Shown: positions 22,905-34,209, counted from the first letter of the stretch. The stretch is 64,000 nt of DNA from Dipteris shenzhenensis (GCA_047967505.1 CM106538.1), one strand, 5' to 3'. The notes: a model not told the origin generated them from the sequence alone. Program-made: numbers and translations.

Positions 22905-23600
22905 GTGGGAGTGAATGTGAACTATTTAAAGGTTACATCATTCTTCCAATTTGTGGTTTTTATTGATCGTCAAAAGCGGTAATGATCGTTTTCAATAGTA
23001 ATTAGTTCTTGACTTGTTTAAGTTGCCAACGAGTAAGAGAAATTGCTCATGGATTCACTGACTTAGAAGCCCAAAATGAAGTAAGCTTGCCAATTGAGCT
23101 CCAAAGCTTTGAGAAACACTTTGATTGAGCTCCAAAACTTTGGAAAAAATCTTGCAGAAAATTCATGGGCATATCAGGACTTGGAAGCTTGGAGGGTTCA
23201 CCTCTAAAACTTTTAGTGTACCATGTGCAGTCAAAAGGAGGGGTATTTTAATCCCACTTTTGGAAAAAATTTAACAGGATTACAATAATAGGAGGGGTTT
23301 TTTAATTCAAATTTAGAAAAAAATCCGTTAGCTCATGAGTAAAGAGGGGTGGTTTTATTGGGGGGGGGGAATTTTAGTTGAGGGGTTTTTTAAATACCCC
23401 TTGAATGCATGTGATACCTAGGATTTCTTAGTAGTGCACCCCCTGAGCTTGGAAGCTAGGTAAGGGATGGCAAATTAGGAGGCACATGAGCTCAAGGGTA
23501 GAGAGATGATTATCGCGATGTCTCTGGAGCCAAACAAGGCTAAGAGTGAGAAGGCTATGGTCCTTCGCAAGTAGAAGAACAGGCTACATATTGATAAATC
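22905..23600. other. Intergenic, nothing recognised
   Basis: Repeated loose GAGCTCCAAA words and a G-run near 23362. No gene seen. Confidence 0.35.
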
Positions 23601-26480
23601 CAACAAGCTACATGCACAAAGATCTTTTAATAAATCCAACACTATTTACAATTTTGAATTGTTTCTTTTTCCAGGCACTTGCTTGCTGTATGGCTCATAA
23701 GCATGCCAAAGTTCATTGCATTTCATAATACACAGCATCAAACCCAATGCCCTTTGGTATATTTGTGTTTTGAAGCATTTTAGGCCACATTGCACTTGTT
23801 TGGGATATCCAATTCTGCCGATGTGTATCACCAGATGGGGAAAAATCGGCAACTAAAAGATTTGCTACTCCCACAAATTTAGAATTTTCACACCTCCCAC
23901 CCATCAAATCTTAGAGGATTAAGTACCTGAAACCTGCTCCCGCCTTGAAATGCCTTGCAACCCGCATGCACCTTGATGTAACCTTGCACAAACTTTGGTT
24001 TGCCATTGTCTTATTTCGGGTAAGTTGTCTTCTATTCTTTGCTTGCCTCACCAGTTAGGTTCTCTGGGTCTATTCTGGATTGATTGTGGCCATGGCAACA
24101 TGCAGCTGCCATGTCTTGCAAGAGAAGCAGACAGAGGCTACAAGAAATGAAAGCTAAAAAGCCATGTTAAGGCACAAGGAACATATTGCAGATCAAGGAA
24201 TGTGCTGGCACGGTATCGAAACAATAACAGAAGACACTTTTGCAACATCTGCAAAGGGAGAAACAATGAGAAGAAAGAAGAATCCTTGTAGAGCAGCAGC
24301 AAGAAGTGGTTGGAAGATGCACGCATATGATCATTGCCATTGGAGCGAAGAACATGAGCTGGGGTGTCACGATTGGTGGGAGCATTCTAGGCAGCAACAT
24401 CAGGCCATTTAGGTGATTACCAGTCTCGAGTCTTCACAAGCTTTAGCCTCTGCATGCTAAAGTTCATAGCATAACAACCCTATCAACACCTCGGGAGATG
24501 CACGCCCAAGAGGTGATGCTCTCTAACCTGAGAAATGGCCTATCCCTGGCCTATAGAGAGTGAAAGGGGTGCACAGCTTAGATCAACTAGTTGCAAAGAG
24601 GGAGACATTATCTATGTTGGTGTCCCTTGAAACAAAGGAGAAATGGCTTGGGTGCACAATGTCGAAGATGTTGTCAATCAGAAGGACCAATGTGGCTCCA
24701 ACCACTAGCAGTTGAACATAGAGTAGAAGTAATGCACGATCATCCCGATCCAAGAAGTCTGTGGGCTTCAATAGAACACAAGAAAAGGAGAGATACCATA
24801 AGTGCGGAAGTTATTGCTACAATGACGATGTTTTGGCATGAAAATATGAGATTTCTCCAAATATAAAGGACACCTGTAGAATGCAGATGGGATGTAAGGT
24901 GTTTGAGGAGCACATCATACACATGCTAGATACAATGCAGGTCAGCAATGCCTAAACCAGCCCGGGGGTTGTTTGTGATTGAGCTTTGGGATAGTTTACT
25001 TGTTTCATTTCTTAAACCAGGCTTGGACTAAATGTGATTGTCCTAAACCAGCCCAGTGTTGATTGTCCAAAATGTGTCCTAAACCAATCCGGTGATTGAA
25101 ATTGTGACTGTTCTCGACCAGCGTGATGGTTAAAAATTATTTTGCTTCATTATATACTTTAATTAGACTGCGTTTTGTCTTGTTTTAGTAGTGCAAAAAG
25201 GGGGCTCACTGTTCTGTTGTTCCCGCATGTTGGGTCAACAGATGGAGTTGTATCTCAAATTTATGGATCAAAATCTAGACATTTCAATTGGCCAGAGGAG
25301 TTTTGAGCATTGTAAGCCCTGGTACGTCAAGAAAATCAAAGACAAGAATGCTTGTTGTTGCAAAACACACATAGACTTTGACCTGGCCGGGCAAGCTATG
25401 AATGACTTGAGATCTGGTCGTGTTGGAGCATTGATCCATGGGAATCGATGCCCATGCTTCCCCGATGAATGCACAGTTTGTAGGCCACCTCATCATGTGT
25501 TGCAAGGGAGGGCAGGTTTTGTGGTCTAAGGTCTCTGTGGGAGCAAGTGGTTTGTTCAATGGGAGACTGTGGGTGGCATCGCATTAAATGCATTCGTAGC
25601 ACATGCAAGCATTGTAGTTTGAACTTGAAGAAGAAGACATTTTATGTTTGTCCAAATGAAATGAGGGAAGACATTCATGTTGCTCTAAAATGGAGGGGAT
25701 TTGATAATGTCAATGTTGAAGGATCTGATAAAAAGAGATGGTTGTCATATAAGAGTACTCAGCCAAGGGAGCTTATAAGTCACGTGGTTCAATCCATCCC
25801 AAAATATGTGCTTCACAATTTCATGGGTAGCTAATAGGATAAGCAGTTCAGGACGTGCCTTACCAATTTTCCCCATGACATGATTGTCTCTCTCATAGAT
25901 TTTGCTGAAAATTATTCATTTTAAGAACAAGATGAGATACAAAGTGCTCATTGGTACAACAAGCAGATAACAATTCTTGTGCATATCACGTATAGTCTTT
26001 TGCTTGATTCTTCCACATCCAATGCCAATCTGCTTGTTGACTCACATGAGTCTAGGTTAGTGCAACTCACAAATACCATTTCTACATTTCAAATGATAGG
26101 GAACATGACACCTTATTTTGTGCAGCATGCTTTTCTACTACATTGGGAATGGCTAAAAAAGGAGAATGTATTTGAGACTATGATTCTTTTAGTAAATCCC
26201 AAACTAACCACCGCACTTGTTTTTGTAAATCCCAAATGATAAATCCCATGCTTTTTAGTATATCCCAAACAACCACCGTGCTAGTTTTATTAAATTGTTT
26301 TTGTAAGTCCCAAATGGTAATCCCATGCTTGTTTTTAGTATATCCCAACAACCACCATGTTGGTTTTATTAAATCCCATAACGAATCCACACATCCACAA
26401 ATCCATTCATCTTGTAATAATAGAAGCAAACTAGTATGCTGGTGGCTATTAATATCCTAGTGCAGCCAACCATTGCATTG
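23600..26480 (+). mobile_element. DNA transposon relic, copy B (most complete)
   Basis: The 5' half (23600-24940) matches copy A. A zone of AAACCAGCCCGG…GGTTG motifs follows (24950-25140), then a transposase remnant (25150-26170) and a 3' zone with AAATCCCAAACAACCACCGTGC motifs (26190-26460). The inverted copy at 53250-54640 carries the same blocks. Terminal inverted repeats could not be fixed. All frames are broken, so it is non-autonomous. Confidence 0.65.
25191..26170 (+). pseudogene. Transposase remnant with Cys-rich region and DFAENY motif
   Basis: The first frame (25191-25529) reads SFEHCKPWYVKKIKDKNACCCKTH and later CPCFPDECTVC, a Cys-rich zinc-binding-like region. The second frame (25547-25834) has CKHC and PRELISHVVQSIPKYVLHNFM. 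The next has LIDFAENYSF and EQDEIQSAHWYNKQITILVH, then FVQHAFLLHWEWLKKENVF. From memory, the DFAENY…QDEIQSAHW blocks resemble RNase H-fold transposases common in animal and fern repeats, where the Asp is thought catalytic. The superfamily is not assigned. Stops lie between the blocks. Confidence 0.55.
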
Positions 26481-26639
26481 GCAATCACTTATCTTGCACT
26501 ACTACCATGCTTTTTACTAAAACAATCCCCTTTAGATTGGCTATCTTTAATCGTCAGATTTCAACCACCGGGCTACTTAAAACATTTAAGTACTAACATG
26601 GAAGTAGGTCGACACAAAATCAGGTATTACGAGCACCAT

Positions 26640-27250
26640 AGATCATGGATGATGGTAGGCTGAGAAAGTCTACAAGTCCAAGAAATGTCTGCAAGATTTT
26701 TACTTTTTCAAAATACGTCAAAATTCTAAACTCCCAACTATCTTATCAACCTCTCTATAGCAAGCATCTCCGAGCTCTTTAGGCGAGTCTAATGGACTAT
26801 TGTAGACCTCTTCACACACTTGGATCACACACTACTTGCTTGTCTCTACCAACTTGTATGCCCATAGTAACTCCTCCTTTTGCTTGGGGTCCTCTTCATC
26901 TTGGTATTTGCCCTTTATACAACTTTGCACCTTCATCATGTCTTGCCAAAAGAAACCTACATCATAAGCTTGGCAAGTACCTTAAAGGAGCAGGAAAAAC
27001 AATAGCCAGGGAAATTAATATTCACCATCTTTGCCGACTCCAAGTAATACACCAACCACCAAAGAATGTCCTCCTTGTAGCTATTTTCCTCCTTCTCCGA
27101 GTTTGTTTCTACAAGGAGGTCATCCAACATGGTTTTCAGATAGAACAAAAGCATTCCAAAGTCTTTTGGTGGGTATGCCATAGATTCACAGTAGGTGGAC
27201 CGGTGTACAGAGTTTTGGGGCTAGATTTCATAATGGGCTCTTAGTTGTGT
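26640..27250 (-). pseudogene. Unrecognised coding-like relic
   Basis: On the minus strand 27181-26957 is open (MAYPPKDFGMLLFYLKTM, LVETNSEKEENSYKEDILWW). A second frame after it reads YQDEEDPKQKEELLWAYKLVE and NSPLDSPKELGDACYREVDKIVG. It lies downstream of the coiled-coil ORF copy 2 on the same strand and may be a further exon of it. No family recognised. Confidence 0.3.
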
Positions 27251-27284
27251 TTGTACTACACTTAAATAGGGAGAGAGTTCATTT

Positions 27285-27475
27285 CTCATTCTTCAGTCTC
27301 ACATTATTTGTCTAATCGAAATCTTTCATTTCACATTAGTTGTCTAATTGAAATCTTTTGTCTCACATTAGTTGAATAATTGAAATATTTCAATCTCACA
27401 ATAGTTGTCTAATCAAAATCTTTCGTCTCACATTAGTTGTGTAATCAAAATCTTTCATCTTACATTATGGTCCTT
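27285..27475 (+). repeat. Minisatellite, ~36-bp unit
   Basis: About five imperfect copies of TCTCACATTAGTTGTCTAAT followed by yGAAATCTTTC. A further two-copy repeat, GATTACATCTCAAAGACTCC, lies at 27578-27630. Confidence 0.75.
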
Positions 27476-27639
27476 GGCATGTCAAAGGACACTATCTAGT
27501 CACATAGCTAAGAAAACATTACCCAAAGAAACTCTGGAGAAGATTAAAAATTCAATAGATTACACACAGATTAGATGGATTACATCTCAAAGACTCCTTT
27601 CTTTCAGATTACATCTCAAGGACTCCTTTCCTTAGGGCT

Positions 27640-28545
27640 AGTTCCACATTGCTTTGAGAAGGTCACCTTTTTGAGCTCCCTGATTGTAGGCTTGGCCCTC
27701 CTTGATCCTTTCCTTGCTTCTTTCAAAAAGAGGGTTGGTTCCTTCCTTCAGGGGCCCTTCCCCTCCCTTCATGTCGCTTCCTCTTTCCTTGATTTGAGCT
27801 TCCTAGTTGTAGGCTCTCGGCCCTTCTTACTCCTTTCCTGAAGGGGGTTGGTTCCTCCCTTCAGGCTCCTTTTCCTTGCAATTCGGCTTGGTCTTGGCCT
27901 TCATTAATTTGAGCTCTTTGTCTTTTTTGCATTTTTTGCCCAAATGTCAAATTGAGTTGCAGCATCTACTTTCTCATCGTAGAGATAGCTGTAGCAGGTA
28001 GGCACATTTGATCTATCCATGACTTGGGCAATGGTAAATGGCATTCTCTACATAGTGATCTTGCATGCACAAACAACCCAAAGCAAAAAACGTGCATAGG
28101 GTGGTAGCATGCAGGCCATCAGATCATGCAATCATCTATGATGGGGGTATGGCATACCATGCATTTTGGACTGTGCTACATAGCAAGATAGGCATCGAAT
28201 TTAACTATTGCGGCGGTCAATGCCACAGTCATATTGCTTTGTGCATGATGAAGTTGCTACTTGATTCCTTTCTCCCTCATCCTAAGGCTACGGATGTTCT
28301 CCTTCATCTCCTCCACTCTTTTCTCACTCTGTGCAACAACTTCATCTGGATCCCTCAGCATCTGTTGAAGCTGCTCAAATTGCTCAAAAACATCCAAATG
28401 GGCCATTTCCAAGACTTCCACTCTAGTTTGGAAATCTCTCAGGATGCCAGACTGCTTTTCAAAATTGTCAAAAGCCATGGCAAGCTCATGTGAGGACACA
28501 ATGGATGCTGAGAGGGTGAGAGGGAGCTTGAGAGACACACATTTT
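27640..28545 (-). pseudogene. Coiled-coil ORF downstream of Copia pol, copy 2
   Basis: The minus-strand frame 28538-28257 (93 codons, open) begins MSLKLPLTLSAS and has a heptad-like helix (FEQFEQLQQMLRD, EKRVEEMKENIRSL). After its stop, other frames show a Cys/His cluster (KCMVCHTPI…WPACYHPMHVFCFG) and then a Lys/Arg/Glu-rich stretch with repeated RKGSRRAKPTIREL-like blocks. A TATATATATGG box lies upstream at about 28578-28590. The arrangement parallels 5230-4160. I do not recognise the protein. Confidence 0.45.
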
Positions 28546-28700
28546 GGTGGGTCTAGACCATCCTAATCTTCTATTTCATCCATATATATATGCATTTAAG
28601 TACTATACATAACCAGATTTAAGGTATAGTGGCCTTTAACCCCTACAACCTCCCACTTAAAGGCCAATGTGCCTTTAAGGGAGAATAACCAATGAGCATA

Positions 28701-29060
28701 CTATCCAATGCCCATCAATACATGACAATACTCATACCACTGACTAGGTAGACTCTTTGTCAGCATATCTGTAGGGTTATCATCTGTATGAACCGTGAAA
28801 AGCTCTATGCGCTTGTCCTCAAGTACCTCCCTAATAAAATGGTACCTGACCTCAATGTGTTTGGTCTCTGCATGAAAGACCGAATTTCGTGCTAGCTGAA
28901 TAGCACTCATGGAATCACTATGCAATGTTGGTACACCTATATGAATCCCCAAATCTCTCACTAGCCGATTGAGCCATATAGCCTCCTTGCAACTCTCTAT
29001 GGCTGCAACATACTCAGCCTCTGTGGTAGACAAAGTAATGCACTTCTGTGCACGAGACAT
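28701..29060 (-). pseudogene. Copia RNase H end
   Basis: The 119-codon open stretch has CITLSTTEAEYVAAIESCKEA, the key SxxEAEY box, then VFHAETKHIEVRYHFIREVLED and DMLTKSLP at the pol end. It is better preserved than its relative at 5462. The domain is truncated at 29060, where an LTR begins, which shows later insertion. Confidence 0.9.
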
Positions 29061-29063
29061 CCA

Positions 29064-29320
29064 TGTTGAGAGTTCATGCTCAACATCATGTGATCATGTG
29101 TGCATAGCACCATCACATGATCATATGTGCATAGCACTAACCTTATAGAGTGCTATAAAGGAAAGGGTTAGATCCCCTAACCCTAACCCTAAAAGGGTTT
29201 GTATATATTCTATTTTTTCAACTAAATCTAGTGTACAGTTAGTCATTTGTGGTGTGCTCTCTAGCTGTGCCCTCTCTCCTCATCTCCACTCTTCTCCTCT
29301 CCCCTCTTCATATTTTGTCA
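29064..29320 (+). mobile_element. LTR of a Copia element (257 bp)
   Basis: Begins TGTTGAGAGTTCATG and ends ATATTTTGTCA, followed directly by a primer-binding site. It contains CCCTAACCCTAACCC at 29176-29190 and an A/T-rich promoter-like stretch. It interrupts the RNase H of an older Copia copy. No partner 3' LTR was found in the window. Confidence 0.8.
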
Positions 29321-29332
29321 TGGTATCAGAGC
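29321..29332 (+). other. Copia primer-binding site
   Basis: TGGTATCAGAGC, complementary to the 3' part of initiator tRNA-Met, the standard plant Copia primer site, directly after the LTR. Confidence 0.9.
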
Positions 29333-30000
29333 TTCCTTGCCTCCCGCTGAGGCATTGAGATCATTGTGAGAGTGATCGAGAGATTGAGAGATTGAGTGTT
29401 CTTTCACTTCCGTTGAGTGATAGAGAAAATTTTGTCCATTGAGTTGAAGATCTCTGTTCACTTGTTTTGTGAGAGATCTAGTTCTTGAGAGATAGATAGT
29501 ACTCTAAGAGAGAGATAGGGAGAGATCATACACTTCATGAGAGTTCTATTGAGGAAGAGTCTCTATTCTTTCTGTGAGAATTGAGAGAGGACCTTTGTAG
29601 AGAGAAAGAGAAAGATTGCAACTGCTTTAACTCACTTGACCTGCAAGCAGCAGCTCGACTTGCCTCCACTTCTATTGAAGCGTTTCCATCTCGGATGTCC
29701 CAGTCGACTCCTATCTACAGTGCTTTTGCAGCACATCAATGAGTAAGCCATTACTTCCCCTACAAACTACATACAAGCACTAGCGACTATCCCTTCATAG
29801 CTCTCTCCATACACGGCTACTCCGAACTGCAACGACCTTGCCCACGAATCCTCTCTTTCGCAAGCGCACACGGGCAACTAATGACCATCAACAACTCCTT
29901 GCTCGACTCTCTAGCTCCATTGGATTAAACGGCTATAAGCTGGCGAGCCCACTCCAATAGCGGCTCCTTAAACAAGCTGCAATAACCAACCGTTGTTGTT
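29333..30000 (+). other. Copia leader, no gag recognised
   Basis: GAGAGA-rich untranslated leader (29360-29600) followed by sequence without a gag frame. The rest of the element is absent. Confidence 0.5.
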
Positions 30001-30040
30001 GTATGGAGATACATCTAGAAAAATAGAATTAAACTTTCAG

Positions 30041-30206
30041 AAAATGCAATTGACAATATGGCCCTTGAGGGGTTTCCTCTAGGGAAAAGGGCCATATCGA
30101 CATGCATTATACAATATCCAGGATGCCATTGGATAGATATGGCATGTCGATATGGCCCTTGCCCCTAAAGGGGACCCCTCAAGGGCCATATCATCAATTG
30201 CATTTT
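30041..30206. mobile_element. Hairpin MITE-like element, copy 2
   Basis: Terminal inverted repeats of about 33 bp: the left starts AAAATGCAATTGACAATATGG and the right, reverse-complemented, AAAATGCAATTGATGATATGG. Inner blocks GGGCCATATCGACATGC and GGCATGTCGATATGGCCC also pair. Related to 3369-3483. Confidence 0.75.
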
Positions 30207-30239
30207 GCTTGGTTGCACAAGGAAATACATTTTTCTTCG

Positions 30240-30840
30240 TTTACAAATATATAACTCCAAGTACTAGCGCGGTGGCTGTCATAGATCTCCTTCTATTCGC
30301 TAGTATGTTGGCTATCATAGACCTCCTCCTGTAATACGTAAAAACATGTAAGGGAGCTATAACCCCAAGAACCAACGTGGTGGTCACTCCAAGACAACCT
30401 TGAATTCTAGGCTATGATAGGTCGTTAGGCCAGAGGCTGTGCTAAGGTGATGCTCAAAATGATAGATTGCGTCTCATTACTATGCCAAAAACCAGCATGG
30501 TGATCTCTCCAAGACAACCTATGATTTGCATGGGCAAAGCTACAGCAAAAGGCTACGCGATGAGGTGGTAGGCTACAGCGGTGTTCAAAAAATGATAGAT
30601 TGCATCTCATTATTACACCAAGAACTAGTGTGGTGGTCTCTCCAAGCCAACCTTGATTTTTAATAATCTGCATGGGTGCAGTGCCCAGTGTGCCAAAACT
30701 GCGGCAAAAGGATGCACGATGATAAGTGACTGTACTGTGTGAAGAAATGCAAAGATGCATGATGTAGTATAGAGCTACCATGTGTCGATCTTTGTGGTGT
30801 TTATAATAAATAGATTGCGTCTCATTATTAAGCTAATGTG
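30240..30840 (+). repeat. Tandem array (~134-bp period) with CCAGCATGGTG motifs
   Basis: The block TGATAGATTGCGTCTCATTA plus a following ACCAGCATGGTGATCTCTCC occurs at 30458 and 30592, with a partial third at 30810. It resembles the motif zones of the DNA transposon family. Confidence 0.6.
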
Positions 30841-30844
30841 GCAT

Positions 30845-31420
30845 CATGATGTTATGAAATTTTTTGGCGAGAGCGTGGATTTGTGCAAAATTCAAAATTT
30901 CACCCAAGAGCAAATTTCACCCAAGAGCACATCTCATCCTGGCCCCAAAATGGCCTCGAAAATAGTTTCGCAATTAGCTACACCCAAGCAAACGTTGACC
31001 CCTATAGTATTGATAAAAGCTAGGTTTTGTAAGTCCTTTTCCAAATTTGAATTTTATGTGCTTTGCTCGTTTTATATTTGTGGATGTAGGTTAACTTGTG
31101 TTTCATTTGGTGCATATGATTGCATCCAAAACTAAAAACTGAAAGAAATCATAGTAGTATGTGCGTATGTAAGCACAGTGACTATGTAGTGAAAGCATGT
31201 ACAATGAGTACAACTTATGGTCCTATACATAATGTGGATTTCCCCCTCTTAATTTGTGGGTCATCCTTCACATTTGGGAATGAAACCTAGAAGATAGACC
31301 AAAGGGAAGAGAAAGAAAATGTGCAAAAAGTGAAGTCCACCTGGATCAAAGACCAGTTAATTGAAAGATGACTGCATGGAGAACTGTGTGTATGGCTACA
31401 TACTAAAATCAAAGTTGAAC
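30845..31420. other. Intergenic, nothing recognised
   Basis: No gene seen. The stretch CACCCAAGCAAACGTTGACCCC at 30982 has a diverged match at 55092. Confidence 0.3.
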
Positions 31421-31423
31421 GTG

Positions 31424-31825
31424 TCATGAGTCATTTGTGAACTGTGCAATTGCTATGTAGAAGAGGCATCCAGATGTGAGACTAGTCGATGTATTGATGG
31501 AGATGTGATCTGGGAGGTTGTGGACAAACAAGGGGGTCACCAACCCAAAAGAACTGACAACAATGTTGGATGCTACAATAGAGTAATCTCTATCATATGA
31601 TGCAGTGTCAAAGAAGACTACATAGTCAGTGTAGGCAGAGTGATCTAAGGGCTGCATAAAAGTTGGGGCCGAAGGTGCAAGTATGATACTTTGCTCTACA
31701 TGAAGATGTGTCTCATGTTGAGGGCTTACTAAGAAATGTGCATGATCAAAAACTTTGGGCTGATCCATGCTAACATCTGCGTTTGATCTCTCAAGGCCAA
31801 TGATTCTCGAGTCTGCATCATACAT
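31424..31825 (-). CDS. Unrecognised ORF, 133 codons
   Basis: An ATG-started open frame with mixed composition (QPKVFDHAHFLVSPQHETHLH, TPLFVHNLPDHISI). No domain, no supporting splice sites or promoter. It may be chance. Confidence 0.2.
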   Translation of the reverse strand: MYDADSRIIGLERSNADVSMDQPKVFDHAHFLVSPQHETHLHVEQSIILAPSAPTFMQPLDHSAYTDYVVFFDTASYDRDYSIVASNIVVSSFGLVTPLFVHNLPDHISINTSTSLTSGCLFYIAIAQFTNDS

Positions 31826-31829
31826 GAGT

Positions 31830-32955
31830 ACATACTCTGTGGCAATAAATGGTTGAAGAAGGTTCTATTTCCACTCACAGATCTTGTCCGAAGTCATGAC
31901 CAGTGTATCATCAACTGTGTGATGTGGATGACTACATGATGGAGGTAGTCTAGTGCTCTATGCAAGAGGCTTACCCGTGTATCAACGAGAGTGTCTACCC
32001 ATGAGAACACTCTATGTGAGCTGCCACTGTGGGGCTAACATTAAGCTGTCAATCTAAACCAAGTCATGTGATTGAAGAATGTGTGTATGCCAAGGATCAA
32101 GCCCGTAGTGATAATTGAGTGTCGAGCATAGCCAAGAGGTTGTACAAGGATGATGTATGTGTGGAGGAACTAATGTAAAAAATAGTCAAGAATGTGTGAC
32201 TTTACATGGGAGGCATGTGTGTGCAAGAAGAATGCAACAATCCTGAATCCATGAAGGAGAACTTTGCCAAGTGTCACACTATGTAATGAACTACCAAATG
32301 CCAAGAGACCGAGCTGGTGTCACATATGTGAGTGTGTACACCGATGATAGATCCGAAGGGACTGATACCAGTGGGAGTAATGTGGCGATGGCTGACTTGA
32401 CTCGGTGGAGTTGGATCTCCTTTATGGCAGTGCTAGTAGATAGACTACATGTTGAATCGCAAAATGCAGCAAATGAATTTTATCTTGATTCATTTTAAGT
32501 GTTGGGTATGCTGCAAAGGATCAAGAGGTGGTTTTGATGATGAGGTTTTTATGATGCTGGCCTATGGATAATGCAGAATGTAGATCTAAGGTTCTTATTG
32601 CATAGAGCATGAGCTGGCAATCATTTTTGCTTTTTGGAAAATTTAGCCTGGATCAAAAGTTATGGCTCCCGGAAGGATAGGCCAAAATTTGATTCCAAGA
32701 AGGCCCTGGTTGATGTCACATGCAAAAATGCATTGTGCCTGTGTAGAGGCAAGTGTGCCTATCTTGGGCCATGCCACATGGCTTGATGATGTGGCATTAT
32801 CATGTGGGCATGATGACATGGTAGTTGACATGGCATGTCTGCCACGTGGTAGAAAAATAGCCAACCTTATCCTTAGGTGACCCTAACCCTTGTTGTGGTT
32901 AGATGAGTGCCACTTGGCCTTATCCACTGCCCAAACCTAGGGTCAGCTAGAAGAG
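31830..32955. other. Intergenic, nothing recognised
   Basis: TGTG- and CATG-rich sequence without a convincing gene. Confidence 0.3.
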
Positions 32956-32959
32956 GGCA

Positions 32960-33309
32960 CTGCCTATCTCTCTCAGACTCTATTTCTCACAAATTGAAAT
33001 CTCTCAAAAACTAAAATGAAATCTCTCTCAAGAACATAGAAATGAATATCAACACTAAAACATACATATTTTGCTATCCATAGCTCAGAATGATGATCTT
33101 TCTAAAACAAAACGGAGAGCGGAATGAGCTCTACAAGATGAGCTAGAGAGACAATGAAGGTGCCTCACAGAGAGGGCTTCTGCCTTGATGGAAGCAAGGG
33201 CTTAACGTCTTGACAAAAGCAAGGGATTTTGATCTCTATCAAAGTAAACTCTTTCAACGGAAGATGCCTCACGGAAGGAGGGATTGACACTCACGAAGGA
33301 AATGGGAGC
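32960..33309 (-). other. Copia leader (minus strand)
   Basis: On the minus strand this follows the LTR at 33310. It has CT-rich sequence typical of an untranslated leader. No gag frame. Confidence 0.4.
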
Positions 33310-33722
33310 TGTTAAATTACATGGCACAACGGAACATAAACTGAACAAAGAATAGAGAGTACACAACGAACTGGAGACGAACAAAATTTTTCTTCAATAC
33401 TAATGTAGTACAAATGATGGCTCCATCCACCCATGCACTCCTACAGTGGAGCTTAGATGGCAATCTAGACAGATACTAGGTGAAGAGCTACTAGTTAGAA
33501 TATCTCTGCTGGAAGATTTGATCTGGTAGAATGGGCTGGGGAGGTCACCTCATTATAGCTATGAGGGTGGTACTCAGATCAACGTACTTACCAGTCAACC
33601 TAGTCGGTGAAATCGACCAGTCAACCATGGAATATTCAAGGAATATTCCCTATACTGTCGCCTTGGGGGCTCTTGCCCCCGAACCCCCACCAACGGGGCC
33701 AGCTGGCCCCCACACCTCAACA
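33310..33722 (-). mobile_element. LTR of a Copia element (413 bp), family shared with 40726
   Basis: Plus-strand ends are TGTTAAATTACATGG and CACACCTCAACA (TG…CA). Reverse-complemented, its inner part matches 40770-41038 along about 260 bp (AGTAGCTCTTCACCTAGTATC, GGTGGATGGAGCCATCAT, CTCTCTATTCTTTGTTCAGTTT). The primer site after the LTR is missing its first ~10 bases: the LTR end is followed directly by GCTCCC. Confidence 0.75.
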
Positions 33723-34003
33723 AGAGTAAGGGGCTCCCACACAATCAAGACAATGTGCCTCGTTGTGCTACTAGCTTACCTACCCTACCTAGCCCATAGG
33801 CTAGACTCACATAGATCACCTTTCTACCATCAATGGTCTCGTTATTGATAGACCTCATCTGACATGCAAGTCAGGATCCATCCAGTGTCTCGGCCTCACA
33901 CATGGCTTCTCCTCATATGGGGGCCTTACAACATGAGCACGTTGGACCACTAGTGGTTACTAGGAGGGTGGGGCATTGAACATATCTAACAGGAGCACCA
34001 TCA
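33723..34003 (-). other. Leader of an older Copia element
   Basis: Lies between the primer site at 34004-34015 and the younger LTR ending at 33722. No coding frame. Confidence 0.4.
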
Positions 34004-34015
34004 GCTCTGATACCA
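34004..34015 (-). other. Copia primer-binding site (minus strand)
   Basis: GCTCTGATACCA, the complement of TGGTATCAGAGC, immediately inside the LTR at 34016. Confidence 0.9.
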
Positions 34016-34201
34016 TGATAGCAAAAGTGAGAGAGGGAGAGAGAGAGAGGAGTGCACACGATATAGCTACTTGTACACTAAGTTATATTGAACATGAACA
34101 TAAAGATATACATGTGAACCCCTTAGGGTTAGGGCTAGTGTTACGGTTAGGGTTTGCCTCTATGCCCTAGAGGTATGGTACAATTTACACCATCCTCAAC
34201 A
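34016..34201 (-). mobile_element. Short Copia LTR (186 bp)
   Basis: Plus-strand ends are TGATAGCAAAAGTG and CACCATCCTCAACA. It contains GGTTAGGGCTAG and GGTTAGGGTTTGCC. It shares its layout with the LTR at 29064 (TGTTGAG start, CCCTAA repeats, then CTTAGTGTACA or CTAGTGTACA), so the two families are related. Confidence 0.75.
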
Positions 34202-34209
34202 AACATTTG

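Noticed and set aside
30425-30781. 118-codon minus frame
   Set aside because: Overlaps the ~134-bp tandem repeats of the transposon motif zone; the peptide repeats reflect that.
33531-33848. 105-codon plus frame
   Set aside because: Lies across a Copia LTR and leader on the opposite strand; no domain.
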